Shown here: piece by piece, positions 44,896-53,787 of the stretch
Position numbering within the stretch: the stretch's first letter is position 1
Layout: the number at the start of each line of letters is the position of its first letter
Position numbers and translations under genes: made by a program
Notes under the pieces: model-generated
Told to the model about the DNA's origin: nothing
The model's input: only the letters and a program-made list of their open reading frames with translations
The model's database searches: none
Assembly (NCBI GenBank): GCA_905181715.1
Contig: CAJIYT010000015.1
Coordinates: forward strand, 1 to 57,337
Length of the DNA: 57,337 nt
Direction: 5' to 3'
DNA from: an uncultured Candidatus Poseidoniales archaeon
GTDB taxonomy: Archaea; Thermoplasmatota; Poseidoniia; Poseidoniales; Poseidoniaceae

Positions 44896-46314
44896 TCACG
44901 ATTCTTTGATTGCGTTATTCAATTGACCCATCATTAACTTTCCATCACCGAAAAGCATCATGGTTTTGTCCATGTAAAACAAATCGTTATCGACTCCAGC
45001 ATAGCCTACTGAAAGGCTTCGCTTGATGATAACTACCGAACGTGCAAGATCAGCATCGATGATAGGCATTCCAGCGAGAGGTCCTTCGTCGCCTCTTGCC
45101 GCAGGGTTTGTAGTATCGTTTGCACCAATGATAAGAGCAACGTCACAATCCGGGAACTCTGAGTTTATCTCATCCATCTCAATTAATTGCTCATAGGGTA
45201 CATTGGCTTCGGCAAGAAGGACATTCATGTGTCCTGGCATTCTTCCAGCAACTGGATGGATAGCATAACTGACCTCCGTGTCATATTTCTCGGCAATTAG
45301 GTCTGCGAATTCTTTGACTTGGTGCTGGCATTGTGAAACCGCCATACCGTAGCCTGGAATGATAATGACCTTTTGCGCCCCATCAAGAATCATTGCAACT
45401 TCATCAGCATCACTACCGACCTTTGTGCGTGTTAATTCCACCTTGTCACCACTGCCTCCAAAGGATTTGAACAAGACATCAATCAATCTTCGATTCATGG
45501 CTTTGCACATGATGAAGGTAAGAATCAATCCAGACGCCCCAACTAGTGAACCAGCAACAATCAAGACACTATTGCCGATGATAAATCCGGTAAAGGCTGC
45601 TGCAATCCCAGAGAGGGAATTTAGCAAACTCACAACTACTGGCATATCTGCACCACCAATCGGTAGGACAAGGACGATTCCAAGTAGACAAGAGATGGCG
45701 ATGATTGCCCAGAGAATATTACTGTTAAGAGGATCATTTACAGCCATCACAATCAGTGTAAGTACTCCGAAGAATAATATTACTTTGACTGGGTTAAGCC
45801 ATTTAGGACCCCAAGTTGGAGTTTTTATCCACTTGCCAAATACGCTGATACCACCTTTCAGTTTGTACATTGCCAGCAAAGAACCAGTAAGAGTCATCCA
45901 TCCTACCAAGGCTGAAAGTCCAGCAGCGATCATAACCACCCATAATTCTAGACCTTCAGGGAGAGTAGCCCCATCGATGTATTTCATAGACTCAGACAAT
46001 GCGACTAATGCTGAAGCAGCCCCGCCAAAACCATTGAACAGAGCGACCATCTCTGGCATTCCGGTCATCTCGACCTTTTTCGCCATCCAATAGCCAATCG
46101 CACTTCCAAGTAAAATCCCAGAACCGATTAAAACCCAGTAAATCTCACCAGAGAATTGCATGTCGGCAATCGTGGTCAATACTGCGACCAACATTGCCAA
46201 TGCACCGAGTTGATTTCCACGCGGAGCAGTTCGAGGATGACCTAGTTTCTTTAGACCCATAATGAAAAGGGCTGCACTGATTAGATAGCCGATTGAAACC
46301 CAATCTTCCAACAT
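44896..46314 (-). CDS. pntB: NAD(P) transhydrogenase beta subunit
   Basis: The 472-residue integral membrane protein carries the NADP(H)-binding domain of the proton-pumping transhydrogenase. Eight or more TM helices fill the first 280 residues. The C-terminal Rossmann-like domain has VIIIPGYGMAVSQCQH, YAIHPVAGRMPGHMNVLLAEA, DVALIIGANDTTNPAA and VIIKRSLSVGYAGVDN, all standard PntB motifs. It uses proton motive force to reduce NADP with NADH. The start is ATG 46314, one base after the pntAb stop; the Shine-Dalgarno-like AGGAGGAGGGA lies within the Arg codons that end pntAb. An in-frame upstream start at 46341 would overlap pntAb. Confidence 0.94.
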   Translation of the reverse strand: MLEDWVSIGYLISAALFIMGLKKLGHPRTAPRGNQLGALAMLVAVLTTIADMQFSGEIYWVLIGSGILLGSAIGYWMAKKVEMTGMPEMVALFNGFGGAASALVALSESMKYIDGATLPEGLELWVVMIAAGLSALVGWMTLTGSLLAMYKLKGGISVFGKWIKTPTWGPKWLNPVKVILFFGVLTLIVMAVNDPLNSNILWAIIAISCLLGIVLVLPIGGADMPVVVSLLNSLSGIAAAFTGFIIGNSVLIVAGSLVGASGLILTFIMCKAMNRRLIDVLFKSFGGSGDKVELTRTKVGSDADEVAMILDGAQKVIIIPGYGMAVSQCQHQVKEFADLIAEKYDTEVSYAIHPVAGRMPGHMNVLLAEANVPYEQLIEMDEINSEFPDCDVALIIGANDTTNPAARGDEGPLAGMPIIDADLARSVVIIKRSLSVGYAGVDNDLFYMDKTMMLFGDGKLMMGQLNNAIKES

Positions 46315-46315
46315 C

Positions 46316-46624
46316 TCAATCCCTCCTCCTCTTGCCAGCAATCATATTGAGCATACGATTTGTGACTGCAAAACCACCGACAACATTGATCATTGCCAAT
46401 ACCACTGCTACGAAGGCTAGAATACCGCTCGTGACTGTATTACCACCGTCATAAGCAACATTTGCTCCAAAGAGAGCACCGACGATACTGATTCCAGAAA
46501 TCGCATTTGCCCCACTCATCAATGGCGTGTGTAATGTCGATGGCACTTTGGTAATCAATTCAAAACCAAGGAAAATTGCCATAACGAATAATGTAATACT
46601 ACCTATCAATAATTCTGGTGTCAT
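46316..46624 (-). CDS. pntAb: NAD(P) transhydrogenase alpha subunit, membrane part
   Basis: The 102-residue product has three TM helices (TPELLIGSITLFVMAIFLGFELI; AISGISIVGALFGANV; SGILAFVAVVLAMINVVGGFAVT), with the conserved KVPSTLHTPLMSGANAISG loop typical of the C-terminal part of PntA. In this organism, as in Rhodospirillum and many others, PntA is split into PntAa and PntAb. It overlaps pntAa by four bases (ATGA type). The C-terminus is AGKRRRD, where the Arg codons double as the ribosome-binding site of pntB. Confidence 0.93.
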   Translation of the reverse strand: MTPELLIGSITLFVMAIFLGFELITKVPSTLHTPLMSGANAISGISIVGALFGANVAYDGGNTVTSGILAFVAVVLAMINVVGGFAVTNRMLNMIAGKRRRD

Positions 46625-47784
46625 TGCACCACCCCCGCTAGACGAGATTGCTTATGATGGATTTCTCCATCCTTACAGATGAGAACTCCACCCATCCCGC
46701 CGATATGGAAATCTGATCCTTCAGGTGCTCCAACTAGCACATCATCATCTTCAGATAATACCACTTCACCTTCATTGACAAGACTTGTTATGAATGTTGT
46801 CAGGTTATTGGAGTAGAGCATACTAGCTGTTGTCGCTAAAGTTCCTGGCAGATTTGAGGTTCCAACGATAATTACACCATTGTCGGTCGTGAAGATTTCA
46901 CCCGGCTTGGTCATCTCGCAATTACCACCGACGTCAGCATTCATATCCACGACAACTGCTCCGCTCTTGAATTCTGCAATAGCAGATGCAGGGACGGTAA
47001 TCGGTGCAGGTCGTCCAAAGATTCTGGCTGTGGTGACGATGATATCTGCATCTTTAGCCACTTTACAAACGGTATCATTGACTTTTTGGATAAATTCAGG
47101 TGTTAGGGGCTTTGCATAGCCGGATTCATCTTCGAAGTCATCCATTCCTTCAACTTCGATAAATCGTCCACCTACGGATTCTATTTGTTCTGCTGCACTT
47201 CTTCTTACATCAGAAGCATAGACTATTGCTCCAATTCTCTTGGCGGTCGCAATAGCTTGTAAACCAGCAACTCCACTACCCATTATCACTACCTTTGCCG
47301 GACGGACTGTGCCGGCTGAAGTTGTCATCATCGGTATTCCACGAGCGACATTGGCTGCACCGAGTAGGACAGCCTTGTAACCAGCGAGATTATCTTGGCT
47401 TGAATTTACATCCATAGATTGGGCTCTTGAAAGACGTCTAGGAATCATGTCCATTGAAAGTAAGGTAATACCTCCTTCTAAGCATTGTTTGACCTTTTGG
47501 GGATGGCGAAAGGGATCGCTAACACAGGCAACGATTTGCCCTTTGCTCAAAGAAGATACATCAGGTAAGCCAATGCTGATGATAATGGGACATGATAATG
47601 CCTGCTCTCTGGTTGAGATCTTGGCACCGGCAGTGGTATATTCCTCATCGCGATAATTACTTAGAACCCCTGAACCAGTTTCTATAACTACCTCGAAACC
47701 GGCTTTTTTCAATTTTTTCATACTACTTGGCACTATAGCCACACGAGCCTCTCCTAGAGATTCCTTTACAACACCAATTCGCAT
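46621..47784 (-). CDS. pntAa: NAD(P) transhydrogenase alpha subunit, NAD-binding part
   Basis: The 387-residue soluble subunit binds NAD(H). It belongs to the alanine dehydrogenase/PntA family: MRIGVVKESLGEARVAIVPSS at the start, LLSMDMIPRRLSRAQSMDVNSSQDNLAGYKAVL, and the Rossmann motif VVIMGSGVAGLQAIATAKRIGAIVYASDVR. VDMNADVGGNCEMTKPGE and NLPGTLATTASMLYSNN follow. The full-length match to PntA and the operon with pntAb and pntB distinguish it from alanine dehydrogenase. First gene of the operon; divergent from mdh across about 150 bases, where no clear operator was seen. Confidence 0.95.
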   Translation of the reverse strand: MRIGVVKESLGEARVAIVPSSMKKLKKAGFEVVIETGSGVLSNYRDEEYTTAGAKISTREQALSCPIIISIGLPDVSSLSKGQIVACVSDPFRHPQKVKQCLEGGITLLSMDMIPRRLSRAQSMDVNSSQDNLAGYKAVLLGAANVARGIPMMTTSAGTVRPAKVVIMGSGVAGLQAIATAKRIGAIVYASDVRRSAAEQIESVGGRFIEVEGMDDFEDESGYAKPLTPEFIQKVNDTVCKVAKDADIIVTTARIFGRPAPITVPASAIAEFKSGAVVVDMNADVGGNCEMTKPGEIFTTDNGVIIVGTSNLPGTLATTASMLYSNNLTTFITSLVNEGEVVLSEDDDVLVGAPEGSDFHIGGMGGVLICKDGEIHHKQSRLAGVVQ

Positions 47785-47936
47785 ATGAAGACCTCCAGTT
47801 AATGTCTGGATAATTCATGCCACTTTGAAATTGTTTTTGAACGACTCGGTTGATGAACCAAAAGCAAGTATCCCACCCAACACTGCCTAACCTTATGGAC
47901 AACCTCCTTTTGGGCGATAGTATTGGAGTGGTTGAA

Positions 47937-48875
47937 ATGGCAACTGGACGTAGAAAAATAGCAGTGATCGGCGCAGGAAATGTAGGTGCAACTTGTGCAA
48001 TGGTATTAGCGCAGATGAAGATTGCAGATATCGTTCTACTCGATATTTTTGAGGGGTTTGCCAAGGGTAAAGCTCTTGATCTGAGTCAGAATGCAAATGT
48101 GCTGAATTACAATGGTACGATTACCGGTACTGCAGATTATGCAGATATCGCTGGTTCTGAAGTCATTGTAGTAACTTCCGGATTTCCTCGAAAGCCTGGA
48201 ATGAGCCGAGAGGATTTGATTGGCAAGAACGCTGAGATTGTGGCTCAAGTCGGATCAGGTATCAAAGATCATGCTCCTGATGCCATCATAATCATGGTCA
48301 CCAACCCGCTGGATTTGATGACATATCATATGCAAAAGGTCACAGGATTCCCAGCTAGTCGAGTCATAGGTCAGGCTGGTATTCTTGACAGTGCCCGTAT
48401 GGCTCATTTTATTGCCTTGGAATTAAATTGTGCTGAAGAAGACGTCAACCCAATGGTTCTTGGAGGGCATGGTGATACTATGGTGCCTCTACCGCGCTAT
48501 ACCACAGTGGGAGGAATTCCGATTACTCAGTTAATTAGCGAGGAAAGAATTGCAGAAATCTCTGCCAGAACCGCTAGTGGCGGTGGAGAGATCGTTAAAT
48601 TATTGGAACGGGGTTCTGCGTTTTACGCTCCTGGGTCTGCCGCAGCAATAATGGCTGAATCAGTTCTTAACGACCGTCGCAGATTGATCCCCGCATCGTG
48701 TTTTCTTACTGGTGAATATGGGTTGAATGATGTTTATATCGGTGTTCCTTGTATTCTTGGCGCTAACGGTGTTGAACAGATTTTCGAATTGGATTTGAGT
48801 GCAGATGAACTAGCATCTCTACAAGGTTCTGCTAACTTTTACAAGGAGCAACTCACTGAGATTCTCGGTTATTGA
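47937..48875 (+). CDS. mdh: Malate dehydrogenase (LDH-like family)
   Basis: The 312-residue protein has the Rossmann start RKIAVIGAGNVGATCAMVLAQ, the NAD-ribose acidic LLDIFEGFAKGKALDL, and the substrate-site Arg in SGFPRKPGMSREDL; Arg near 81 and 87 fits malate rather than lactate. MVTNPLDLMTYHMQKVTG and the catalytic pair His in VLGGHGDTMVPL with the upstream Asp follow. It interconverts malate and oxaloacetate in the TCA cycle. ATG 47937 is preferred over upstream in-frame starts from 47850. It converges on ygfZ with a 23-base overlap, and is divergent from the transhydrogenase operon, so NAD(P)H-linked genes sit together. Confidence 0.94.
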   Translation: MATGRRKIAVIGAGNVGATCAMVLAQMKIADIVLLDIFEGFAKGKALDLSQNANVLNYNGTITGTADYADIAGSEVIVVTSGFPRKPGMSREDLIGKNAEIVAQVGSGIKDHAPDAIIIMVTNPLDLMTYHMQKVTGFPASRVIGQAGILDSARMAHFIALELNCAEEDVNPMVLGGHGDTMVPLPRYTTVGGIPITQLISEERIAEISARTASGGGEIVKLLERGSAFYAPGSAAAIMAESVLNDRRRLIPASCFLTGEYGLNDVYIGVPCILGANGVEQIFELDLSADELASLQGSANFYKEQLTEILGY

Positions 48876-49554
48876 TTCTAACGATTGCTAAGCAATGGGA
48901 TTTACCCTTTGTAGTGACGAAATTAGGCTTGCAACTACCGTTTTCAACCCGTTGCAAACCACGTCCAATCGTGCCTCTTGAACGCATTCTCACCAGTATT
49001 TCTTGTCCGATATAGCAGCCTTTTTCTGGGTGCACAAGATGTTCCAATCCACAGGAAAAAGGATGGCACTTATTTGATATTTCATGACCTACATCAGGGC
49101 GAACTTCTTGAATACGCCATTCATTCCATTGTTCCCTATTCATGTCGGCATCTGGCCCAGTTCCCTTACTGGCAACAAGTAGAACTTCGGACTCAGCAAT
49201 TCTGAGAGCAGTGATACCTTTGCTATATTCCTTGGTTTCTTCGGTTATTTCAATAAAGAAATCATTGTTCTCTGTCGCGTCAGATATCTGAACATCTGAG
49301 GTCAAAATCCTCCCATTCAAGTGAGTCAGTAAAATTTCACGATTTTGATTATGGCCGATTAATACAATGAATGAATCCATGTGGTAACAGGTACACAAAT
49401 CAATAATTCGTGCGTTGCGATCGGTAAATACGGTCTGCACATGCGAACCACTTTGCAAGTTTTTGACCAAGTTAGTTGAGAGACCATCTATGAAGTTGAG
49501 GGCATCTGCACCTCTGACAATCAGTAAACTGGCATCTCTCGCCACTATTGGCAT
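48853..49554 (-). CDS. ygfZ: YgfZ/GcvT-like Fe-S protein maturation factor
   Basis: The 233-residue folate-binding-fold protein has the signature KGCYIGQEILVRMRSRG (Lys178-Glu185, with the conserved Cys180), DGLSTNLV near the N-terminus and EVRPDVGHEI. YgfZ-type proteins help assemble or repair certain [4Fe-4S] enzymes such as MiaB using a folate. It is shorter than E. coli YgfZ (about 325), lacking much of the C-terminal domain. ATG 49554, preceded by AAGGTGTG, is preferred; GTG 49560 is possible. It follows the A-type carrier gene by nine bases, forming a two-gene Fe-S set, and overlaps the end of mdh. Confidence 0.87.
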   Translation of the reverse strand: MPIVARDASLLIVRGADALNFIDGLSTNLVKNLQSGSHVQTVFTDRNARIIDLCTCYHMDSFIVLIGHNQNREILLTHLNGRILTSDVQISDATENNDFFIEITEETKEYSKGITALRIAESEVLLVASKGTGPDADMNREQWNEWRIQEVRPDVGHEISNKCHPFSCGLEHLVHPEKGCYIGQEILVRMRSRGTIGRGLQRVENGSCKPNFVTTKGKSHCLAIVRINNRESQ

Positions 49555-49563
49555 GTTCACACC

Positions 49564-49944
49564 TTAAGAGAAAGATTCACCGCAACCACAGGTACTATCG
49601 GCACTGGGGTTATTAATTTTGAAACCCCCACCCATCAATTTCTCGACAAAGTCGATTTCGATACCGTCTAGAAGATGGCTGGTAGCATTAGGCACTAGAA
49701 CTCGAAAGCCATCAATGTTCAATTCCTGAACGTCTTGTTCAGTTGATTCAACTATTTGTAAATCATACATGTAGCCCGAACATCCACCGCTGCTGACACC
49801 GACCAATAATGCGTGTGAGTCGTCATCGCCAAAGGCATCGGTGAGCATTGTTGTTGCTCTTTCAGTAATCGTTAATGACACACTAACCGGTTCCGGTTTG
49901 GTAATCAAAACGGCTGGCGCGGTTTCGCAAGTTCCACAATCCAT
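49564..49944 (-). CDS. A-type Fe-S cluster carrier (IscA/SufA/ErpA family)
   Basis: The 126-residue protein has the three conserved cysteines of the HesB/IscA fold: Cys55 in SSGGCSGYMYDL, and Cys119 and Cys121 in CGCGESF. It carries Fe-S clusters to target enzymes, here probably together with the following ygfZ product. An extra CxxC (MDCGTCETAP) sits at the N-terminus, unusual for the family. I chose ATG 49944 because the longer frame to 49986 has unlikely residues and overlaps the TPR gene end. The intergenic distance to the TPR gene is 38 bases. Confidence 0.9.
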   Translation of the reverse strand: MDCGTCETAPAVLITKPEPVSVSLTITERATTMLTDAFGDDDSHALLVGVSSGGCSGYMYDLQIVESTEQDVQELNIDGFRVLVPNATSHLLDGIEIDFVEKLMGGGFKINNPSADSTCGCGESFS

Positions 49945-49982
49945 GATGATGCCACGGGTAGGATGGATATGAACCTGTTCTC

Positions 49983-52112
49983 TCAACGGTTCTTCTTCTG
50001 TTGTTCCTTGAGGAGTATTCTACAGCGCCTTACCTGTTCTTTAGCCAATTTAGTTTCCTCTTTGGATAATCCTCGAGGCATTGCTTGTTCAAAACATTTG
50101 ATAGCATCATCATATCGTTGCATTTCAGCATATGCTGTGCCCATATTGTAGAGAGTTTGCCCTCTTACTGCAGTTGGATCGATAACCATCGCTTGGTGAT
50201 ATGATTCGACACATTTTGGATAGTCAGCGAGATAATAGTAAGCATTACCTCTGCCGTTCAGTATTCGAATTACCATTTGGTCATTACCGGCAAATGAAGA
50301 CAGAGCCTTGTCAAAGCATCCGAGTGCTTCTCGACATTTCTTATCCTCGATTAATGCCACTCCCTTATTGTACCAATCCACGTCTTGATTGGCAATAGCA
50401 CTTGAATCTGAGCGCATTGGCTGATTAATCGAAACTGCATTGGTAGCCTCCAATGCCGCTGCAGCGAGATCTACTGCGGTATTTGGCTGTGGAGTTGCTA
50501 TGGGTTGAGACGCAACTGGTTGGCTCAAGGCCACATTAGCAGCAGCGGTTTCTTCTACCGGAGGAGCAACAACAGTTGACGAACCATTTAGAAGTTGATT
50601 TGCCTTTTCATGACAACGTTGGGCTGTTGCGAGGTCACCGGCATTTTCCAGTGCCTTCGCTAATCCCTTCCAAGATTCAGGAGCATCCTTATTTTGTTGA
50701 ATAATAGCCTTCCATGTTACTACTGCATTGGTATGATCACCAAATGCACTCATAGCCCGGGCTTTCAGTGGAGATATCTCATCACCGAGCAGCGATATCG
50801 CTTCTGCGGCTAAATCAGGACCGAGTGGAATCGTTGGTGGTAATCCATGACTATTCTCAAGAATTTCCGCTTCCCCTTCTGCAAGATCTACCAATTCCTG
50901 AGCTAAATCTATACTAGATTGGTAATTATTCTCGATTCGGACAAGTGCTCTTAATGCGTCGAGATATACTGCGGCATCTGCATTACTTTTCGCAACTTCA
51001 GCCAATTTTTGTGCAGCCTTGAGATAGTTTCCATCTTTGAGCAATGAACTACTCAAAGCTGTTTGTGCAGCTGTATTATTGCCCTTACGCAAATGTAAGG
51101 CACCGAGATTGAACCATGCCTTGGCATCTTCTACCAAATTCAGCGAATGTGTGAAAGCATTGATGGCATGGTCATCTAATCCTAGCCTTGCCATCGATCC
51201 GGCAGCGATTTTCCACGCCCTTGCATGATTTGCTGCTGTTGCGTGCAGATGAGGTTTCAATGCAGATAAAGCGGCTTTCGCCTCGCCTGCCAATAGGTCA
51301 TGCTCTGCCTTTTCACAGATTGCATCAATATCTATCGCCACTACTGGCTCTGCAGGAGGTAATTCTGCTACATCGGGAATACTTCCGCTTACAGTCGAAT
51401 TTGGTCTTTCGATGATTCCTTCTTGTCGCGCATCGGCGATTATTTGTGCATCTTCTCTTGCACGGACCATACTAGCTGCTCGCTCCAATTCTTCAGCATC
51501 GAGTATTGCATTCCCATCCGCATCGTGATGCGTTGCTTCCTGTAAAACCGCTTGTCTATCTTCTACACCGGCTGATTCCATTGCTTGGCTTAGATCTTTT
51601 TCTTGCCATGAGGTTTGATGATCAGGCATCACTGGAGCGATTTCTACTTCTGTTACTTTTGCAGCCTTACATCTTTCGATTAAAGTGATGATGGTTGGGT
51701 GGCCCGGGAAGTGTTGTAATGCTCGCTTTGCGATTGAATAGGCACCCGCATCATCTCCGACTCGCTCTAAGAGAATGGCTAGATTGGCTAAAGCCGGCCC
51801 GTGGTCTGGATTTAGGTCGAGGCAGATGGTGAATGATTGCTTAGCGCCGCGTGGATCTTGTTTCGCCTCTAATAGGACACCGCGATTGAACCAAGCCATA
51901 GCGCAGGAGGGGTCGAGAGCAATTGCTCGATTAAAAGCCTCAAGTGCGACAGCATGATCTCCTGATCTACTGGCGACTTCTCCTTCAGCAACTATTGCTT
52001 CAACATCTATCTCTTCCTCTACAGTCGTCGTTGCGTCAATAGAATCATCACTTTCGACAATCGAAGAATCGTATTCTTCTTCCTCTGAAGTGGGAGTTGT
52101 GGCGTCGGACAT
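49983..52112 (-). CDS. Large TPR protein with one EF-hand loop
   Basis: The 709-residue soluble protein begins with an acidic, low-complexity stretch (SEEEEYDSSIVESDDSID). TPR units include AVALEAFNRAIALDPSCAMAWFNRG, ANLAILLERVGDDAGAYSIAKRALQHFP, AWFNLGALHLRKGNNTAAQTALSSSLL and VDWYNKGVALIEDKKCREALGCFDKAL. Between blocks there is a canonical 12-residue EF-hand loop, DADGNAILDAEE (197-208), a likely Ca2+ site. No signal or TM. TPRs form protein-binding scaffolds; the partner is unknown. ATG 52112 is chosen because the longer frame would run into the FMN reductase promoter. The C-terminus ends KEQVRRCRILLKEQQKKNR. Confidence 0.82.
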   Translation of the reverse strand: MSDATTPTSEEEEYDSSIVESDDSIDATTTVEEEIDVEAIVAEGEVASRSGDHAVALEAFNRAIALDPSCAMAWFNRGVLLEAKQDPRGAKQSFTICLDLNPDHGPALANLAILLERVGDDAGAYSIAKRALQHFPGHPTIITLIERCKAAKVTEVEIAPVMPDHQTSWQEKDLSQAMESAGVEDRQAVLQEATHHDADGNAILDAEELERAASMVRAREDAQIIADARQEGIIERPNSTVSGSIPDVAELPPAEPVVAIDIDAICEKAEHDLLAGEAKAALSALKPHLHATAANHARAWKIAAGSMARLGLDDHAINAFTHSLNLVEDAKAWFNLGALHLRKGNNTAAQTALSSSLLKDGNYLKAAQKLAEVAKSNADAAVYLDALRALVRIENNYQSSIDLAQELVDLAEGEAEILENSHGLPPTIPLGPDLAAEAISLLGDEISPLKARAMSAFGDHTNAVVTWKAIIQQNKDAPESWKGLAKALENAGDLATAQRCHEKANQLLNGSSTVVAPPVEETAAANVALSQPVASQPIATPQPNTAVDLAAAALEATNAVSINQPMRSDSSAIANQDVDWYNKGVALIEDKKCREALGCFDKALSSFAGNDQMVIRILNGRGNAYYYLADYPKCVESYHQAMVIDPTAVRGQTLYNMGTAYAEMQRYDDAIKCFEQAMPRGLSKEETKLAKEQVRRCRILLKEQQKKNR

Positions 52113-52205
52113 GGTATGCACCATCCCCTGTGGGACATCTGCACGGCATAAGGATTGCCTGTTGCTGCCCTGTGGGTTCATACGAGGCAACCCTATCGCC
52201 AAACC

Positions 52206-52757
52206 ATGTCTGCTCAACCCTTACAGATTTTGGGAATTTCGGGTTCATATGGAATGACTTCTAAGAATAGCCTACTTGTGGAACAAGCATTGCTCGCTGC
52301 TGCTGAAAGTGGAGCTGTCGTTCATCATTGGGATCATGCCGAAAACCCTCTTCCTTTAGTTGGAGCCGAGGGGTGCTGGGAAGATGATAACGTCAAGAAG
52401 TTCCAGGATTTGGCAAGTTCTTGCCATGGATTCATTCTCTCATCACCTGAATATCACGGCACAATGTCCGGTGTAATGAAGAATTCACTGGATTGGATTT
52501 ATGATAAGCACGTGGGTGGCAAGGCCTTTGCTGTGATGTCGACCCTCGGTGGAATCTCTAATTCCAATACCCTAAATCATATGCGAATCTCAGTGCGTTG
52601 GTTACATGGTTGGGTAGTTCCAGAACAGGTTGCTGTTGGCAAAGTGAAGGATGCATTTTCAGAAGACGGCCGCCTAAAGGATTCAGATCTTTGTGAGAGA
52701 GTCGATAAAATGGTCGCCTCATTGTTGAAAATGGCTACATTCTTGGCAGAGGAATGA
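52206..52757 (+). CDS. NADPH-dependent FMN reductase family protein
   Basis: The 183-residue flavodoxin-like protein has the phosphate loop GISGSYGMTSKNSLLVEQAL and the flavin contact SPEYHGTMSGVMKNSLDWI, typical of the NADPH-dependent FMN reductase / azoreductase / chromate-reductase group. It is expected to use NAD(P)H to reduce FMN, quinones or metal ions. ATG 52206 gives the standard start (SAQPLQILGIS). It is followed by the FGE-like gene with a four-base ATGA overlap and then the ArsC-like gene, forming a three-gene set that suggests a redox or stress role. Confidence 0.86.
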   Translation: MSAQPLQILGISGSYGMTSKNSLLVEQALLAAAESGAVVHHWDHAENPLPLVGAEGCWEDDNVKKFQDLASSCHGFILSSPEYHGTMSGVMKNSLDWIYDKHVGGKAFAVMSTLGGISNSNTLNHMRISVRWLHGWVVPEQVAVGKVKDAFSEDGRLKDSDLCERVDKMVASLLKMATFLAEE

Positions 52758-53434
52758 ATTTGACTCCACGCTTTTCGAACCCATGGGGTGGTACTTTCAT
52801 CCTCTGTGAGCCGGGAACTTTCACCATGGGTGCAAGCCGGCCGCTCTTCAACGAACTCGAGGAGAAAAAAGTTGAGATAAAGCAGCCTTTTTTTATCGGT
52901 GAGCGGCCTTTGACTCAAATGGAATGGAGCGCAGTAATGGCAACTGAACCATCACGTTTCCAAGAAGGTTGGGAGTCAGGCCTTCAACCAGTCGAAATGA
53001 TTAGCTGGTTGGACGCTATGCGCTTTATCGAGAAATTAAATCAAATTGATAATGAGACGAAATTCGAATTGAGCGGCTCTTGGCGCCTACCAACCGAAGC
53101 TGAATGGGAATACGCTGCTCGTGCTGGAACTCAAACACGATGGCACTTTGGTGATGATGATAACGAACTCGATAGTCATGGATGGCATGCAGGCAACTCC
53201 GGAGCGACTACTAGGCAAGTTGGCCAAAAATCCTCTAACCCGTGGGGTCTATTTGACATGCATGGCATGGTTGGTGAATGGTGCGCTGATGAAGCCCGGG
53301 ATGGTAGAAGAGTGCATAAGGGAGGTTCGTGGTTTACCGAGTCTGAGTCGACTCGTTGTGCTGCTCGAGCTACCGCTGCACCAGACAAAAAATCAGATGG
53401 CATCGGTATGAGATTGGTATGGGCACCATTTTAG
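52754..53434 (+). CDS. Formylglycine-generating-enzyme-like (FGE/SUMF1) domain protein
   Basis: The 226-residue protein consists of one FGE-sulfatase-type domain: FTMGAS, PLTQMEWSAVM, PVEMISWLDAMRFIEKLN, WRLPTEAEWEYAARAGT, NPWGLFDMHGMVGEWCAD, VHKGGSWFTE and GIGMRLV. In true FGE two Cys five residues apart form the active site; here the second is present (Cys202) but the first is Ser197, so classical sulfatase-Cys oxidation is doubtful. Other members of the fold act in EgtB-type sulfoxide chemistry or as binding modules. No signal peptide. Translationally coupled to the FMN reductase gene; the ArsC-like gene begins nine bases after its stop. Confidence 0.85.
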   Translation: MNLTPRFSNPWGGTFILCEPGTFTMGASRPLFNELEEKKVEIKQPFFIGERPLTQMEWSAVMATEPSRFQEGWESGLQPVEMISWLDAMRFIEKLNQIDNETKFELSGSWRLPTEAEWEYAARAGTQTRWHFGDDDNELDSHGWHAGNSGATTRQVGQKSSNPWGLFDMHGMVGEWCADEARDGRRVHKGGSWFTESESTRCAARATAAPDKKSDGIGMRLVWAPF

Positions 53435-53442
53435 GTGATTTT

Positions 53443-53787
53443 ATGAAATTATTTCACAATCCAAGATGTTCTAAGAGCCGTGCTGCTTTGCAATTATGCG
53501 AGGAAAGTGGTAAAAGTTTCGTAATTGTAGACTATTTAAAAACAGGTCTTGATGAGGTCATGATTAGAGGATTGATCGACCGCCTTTCAATGGATGTGCA
53601 GGCATTGGTACGTACTGGGGAGGTCGAATTTGAAGTAGATACAGATCTTGATAATACCGATTCCATTGTGGATTTATTGATTACCCATCCAAAGTGCTTA
53701 CAACGACCGATTCTTGATGATGGAAAGACCGCTATTATCGGCCGTCCTCCAGAACTGATTCTTACTCTTCTTCAGGCACATGAATGA
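53443..53787 (+). CDS. ArsC/Spx-family thioredoxin-fold protein
   Basis: The 114-residue protein begins KLFHNPRCSKSRAALQLCEE with the catalytic-type Cys9, then a core DYLKTGLDEVMIRGLIDRL. The ArsC hallmark follows: CLQRPILDDGKTAIIGRPPELI, with the conserved Arg that binds oxyanion. The family includes glutaredoxin-dependent arsenate reductase and Spx-like regulators. The full ArsC signature makes a reductase likely, but the true substrate is not certain. Third gene of the set with the FMN reductase and FGE-like genes. It converges on the PqqD-like gene with a 26-base overlap. Confidence 0.82.
   Translation: MKLFHNPRCSKSRAALQLCEESGKSFVIVDYLKTGLDEVMIRGLIDRLSMDVQALVRTGEVEFEVDTDLDNTDSIVDLLITHPKCLQRPILDDGKTAIIGRPPELILTLLQAHE

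Noticed and set aside
45359..46093. Rightward frame of 244 codons opposite pntB
   Set aside because: Fully contained in a well-supported pntB gene; typical shadow of a hydrophobic protein.
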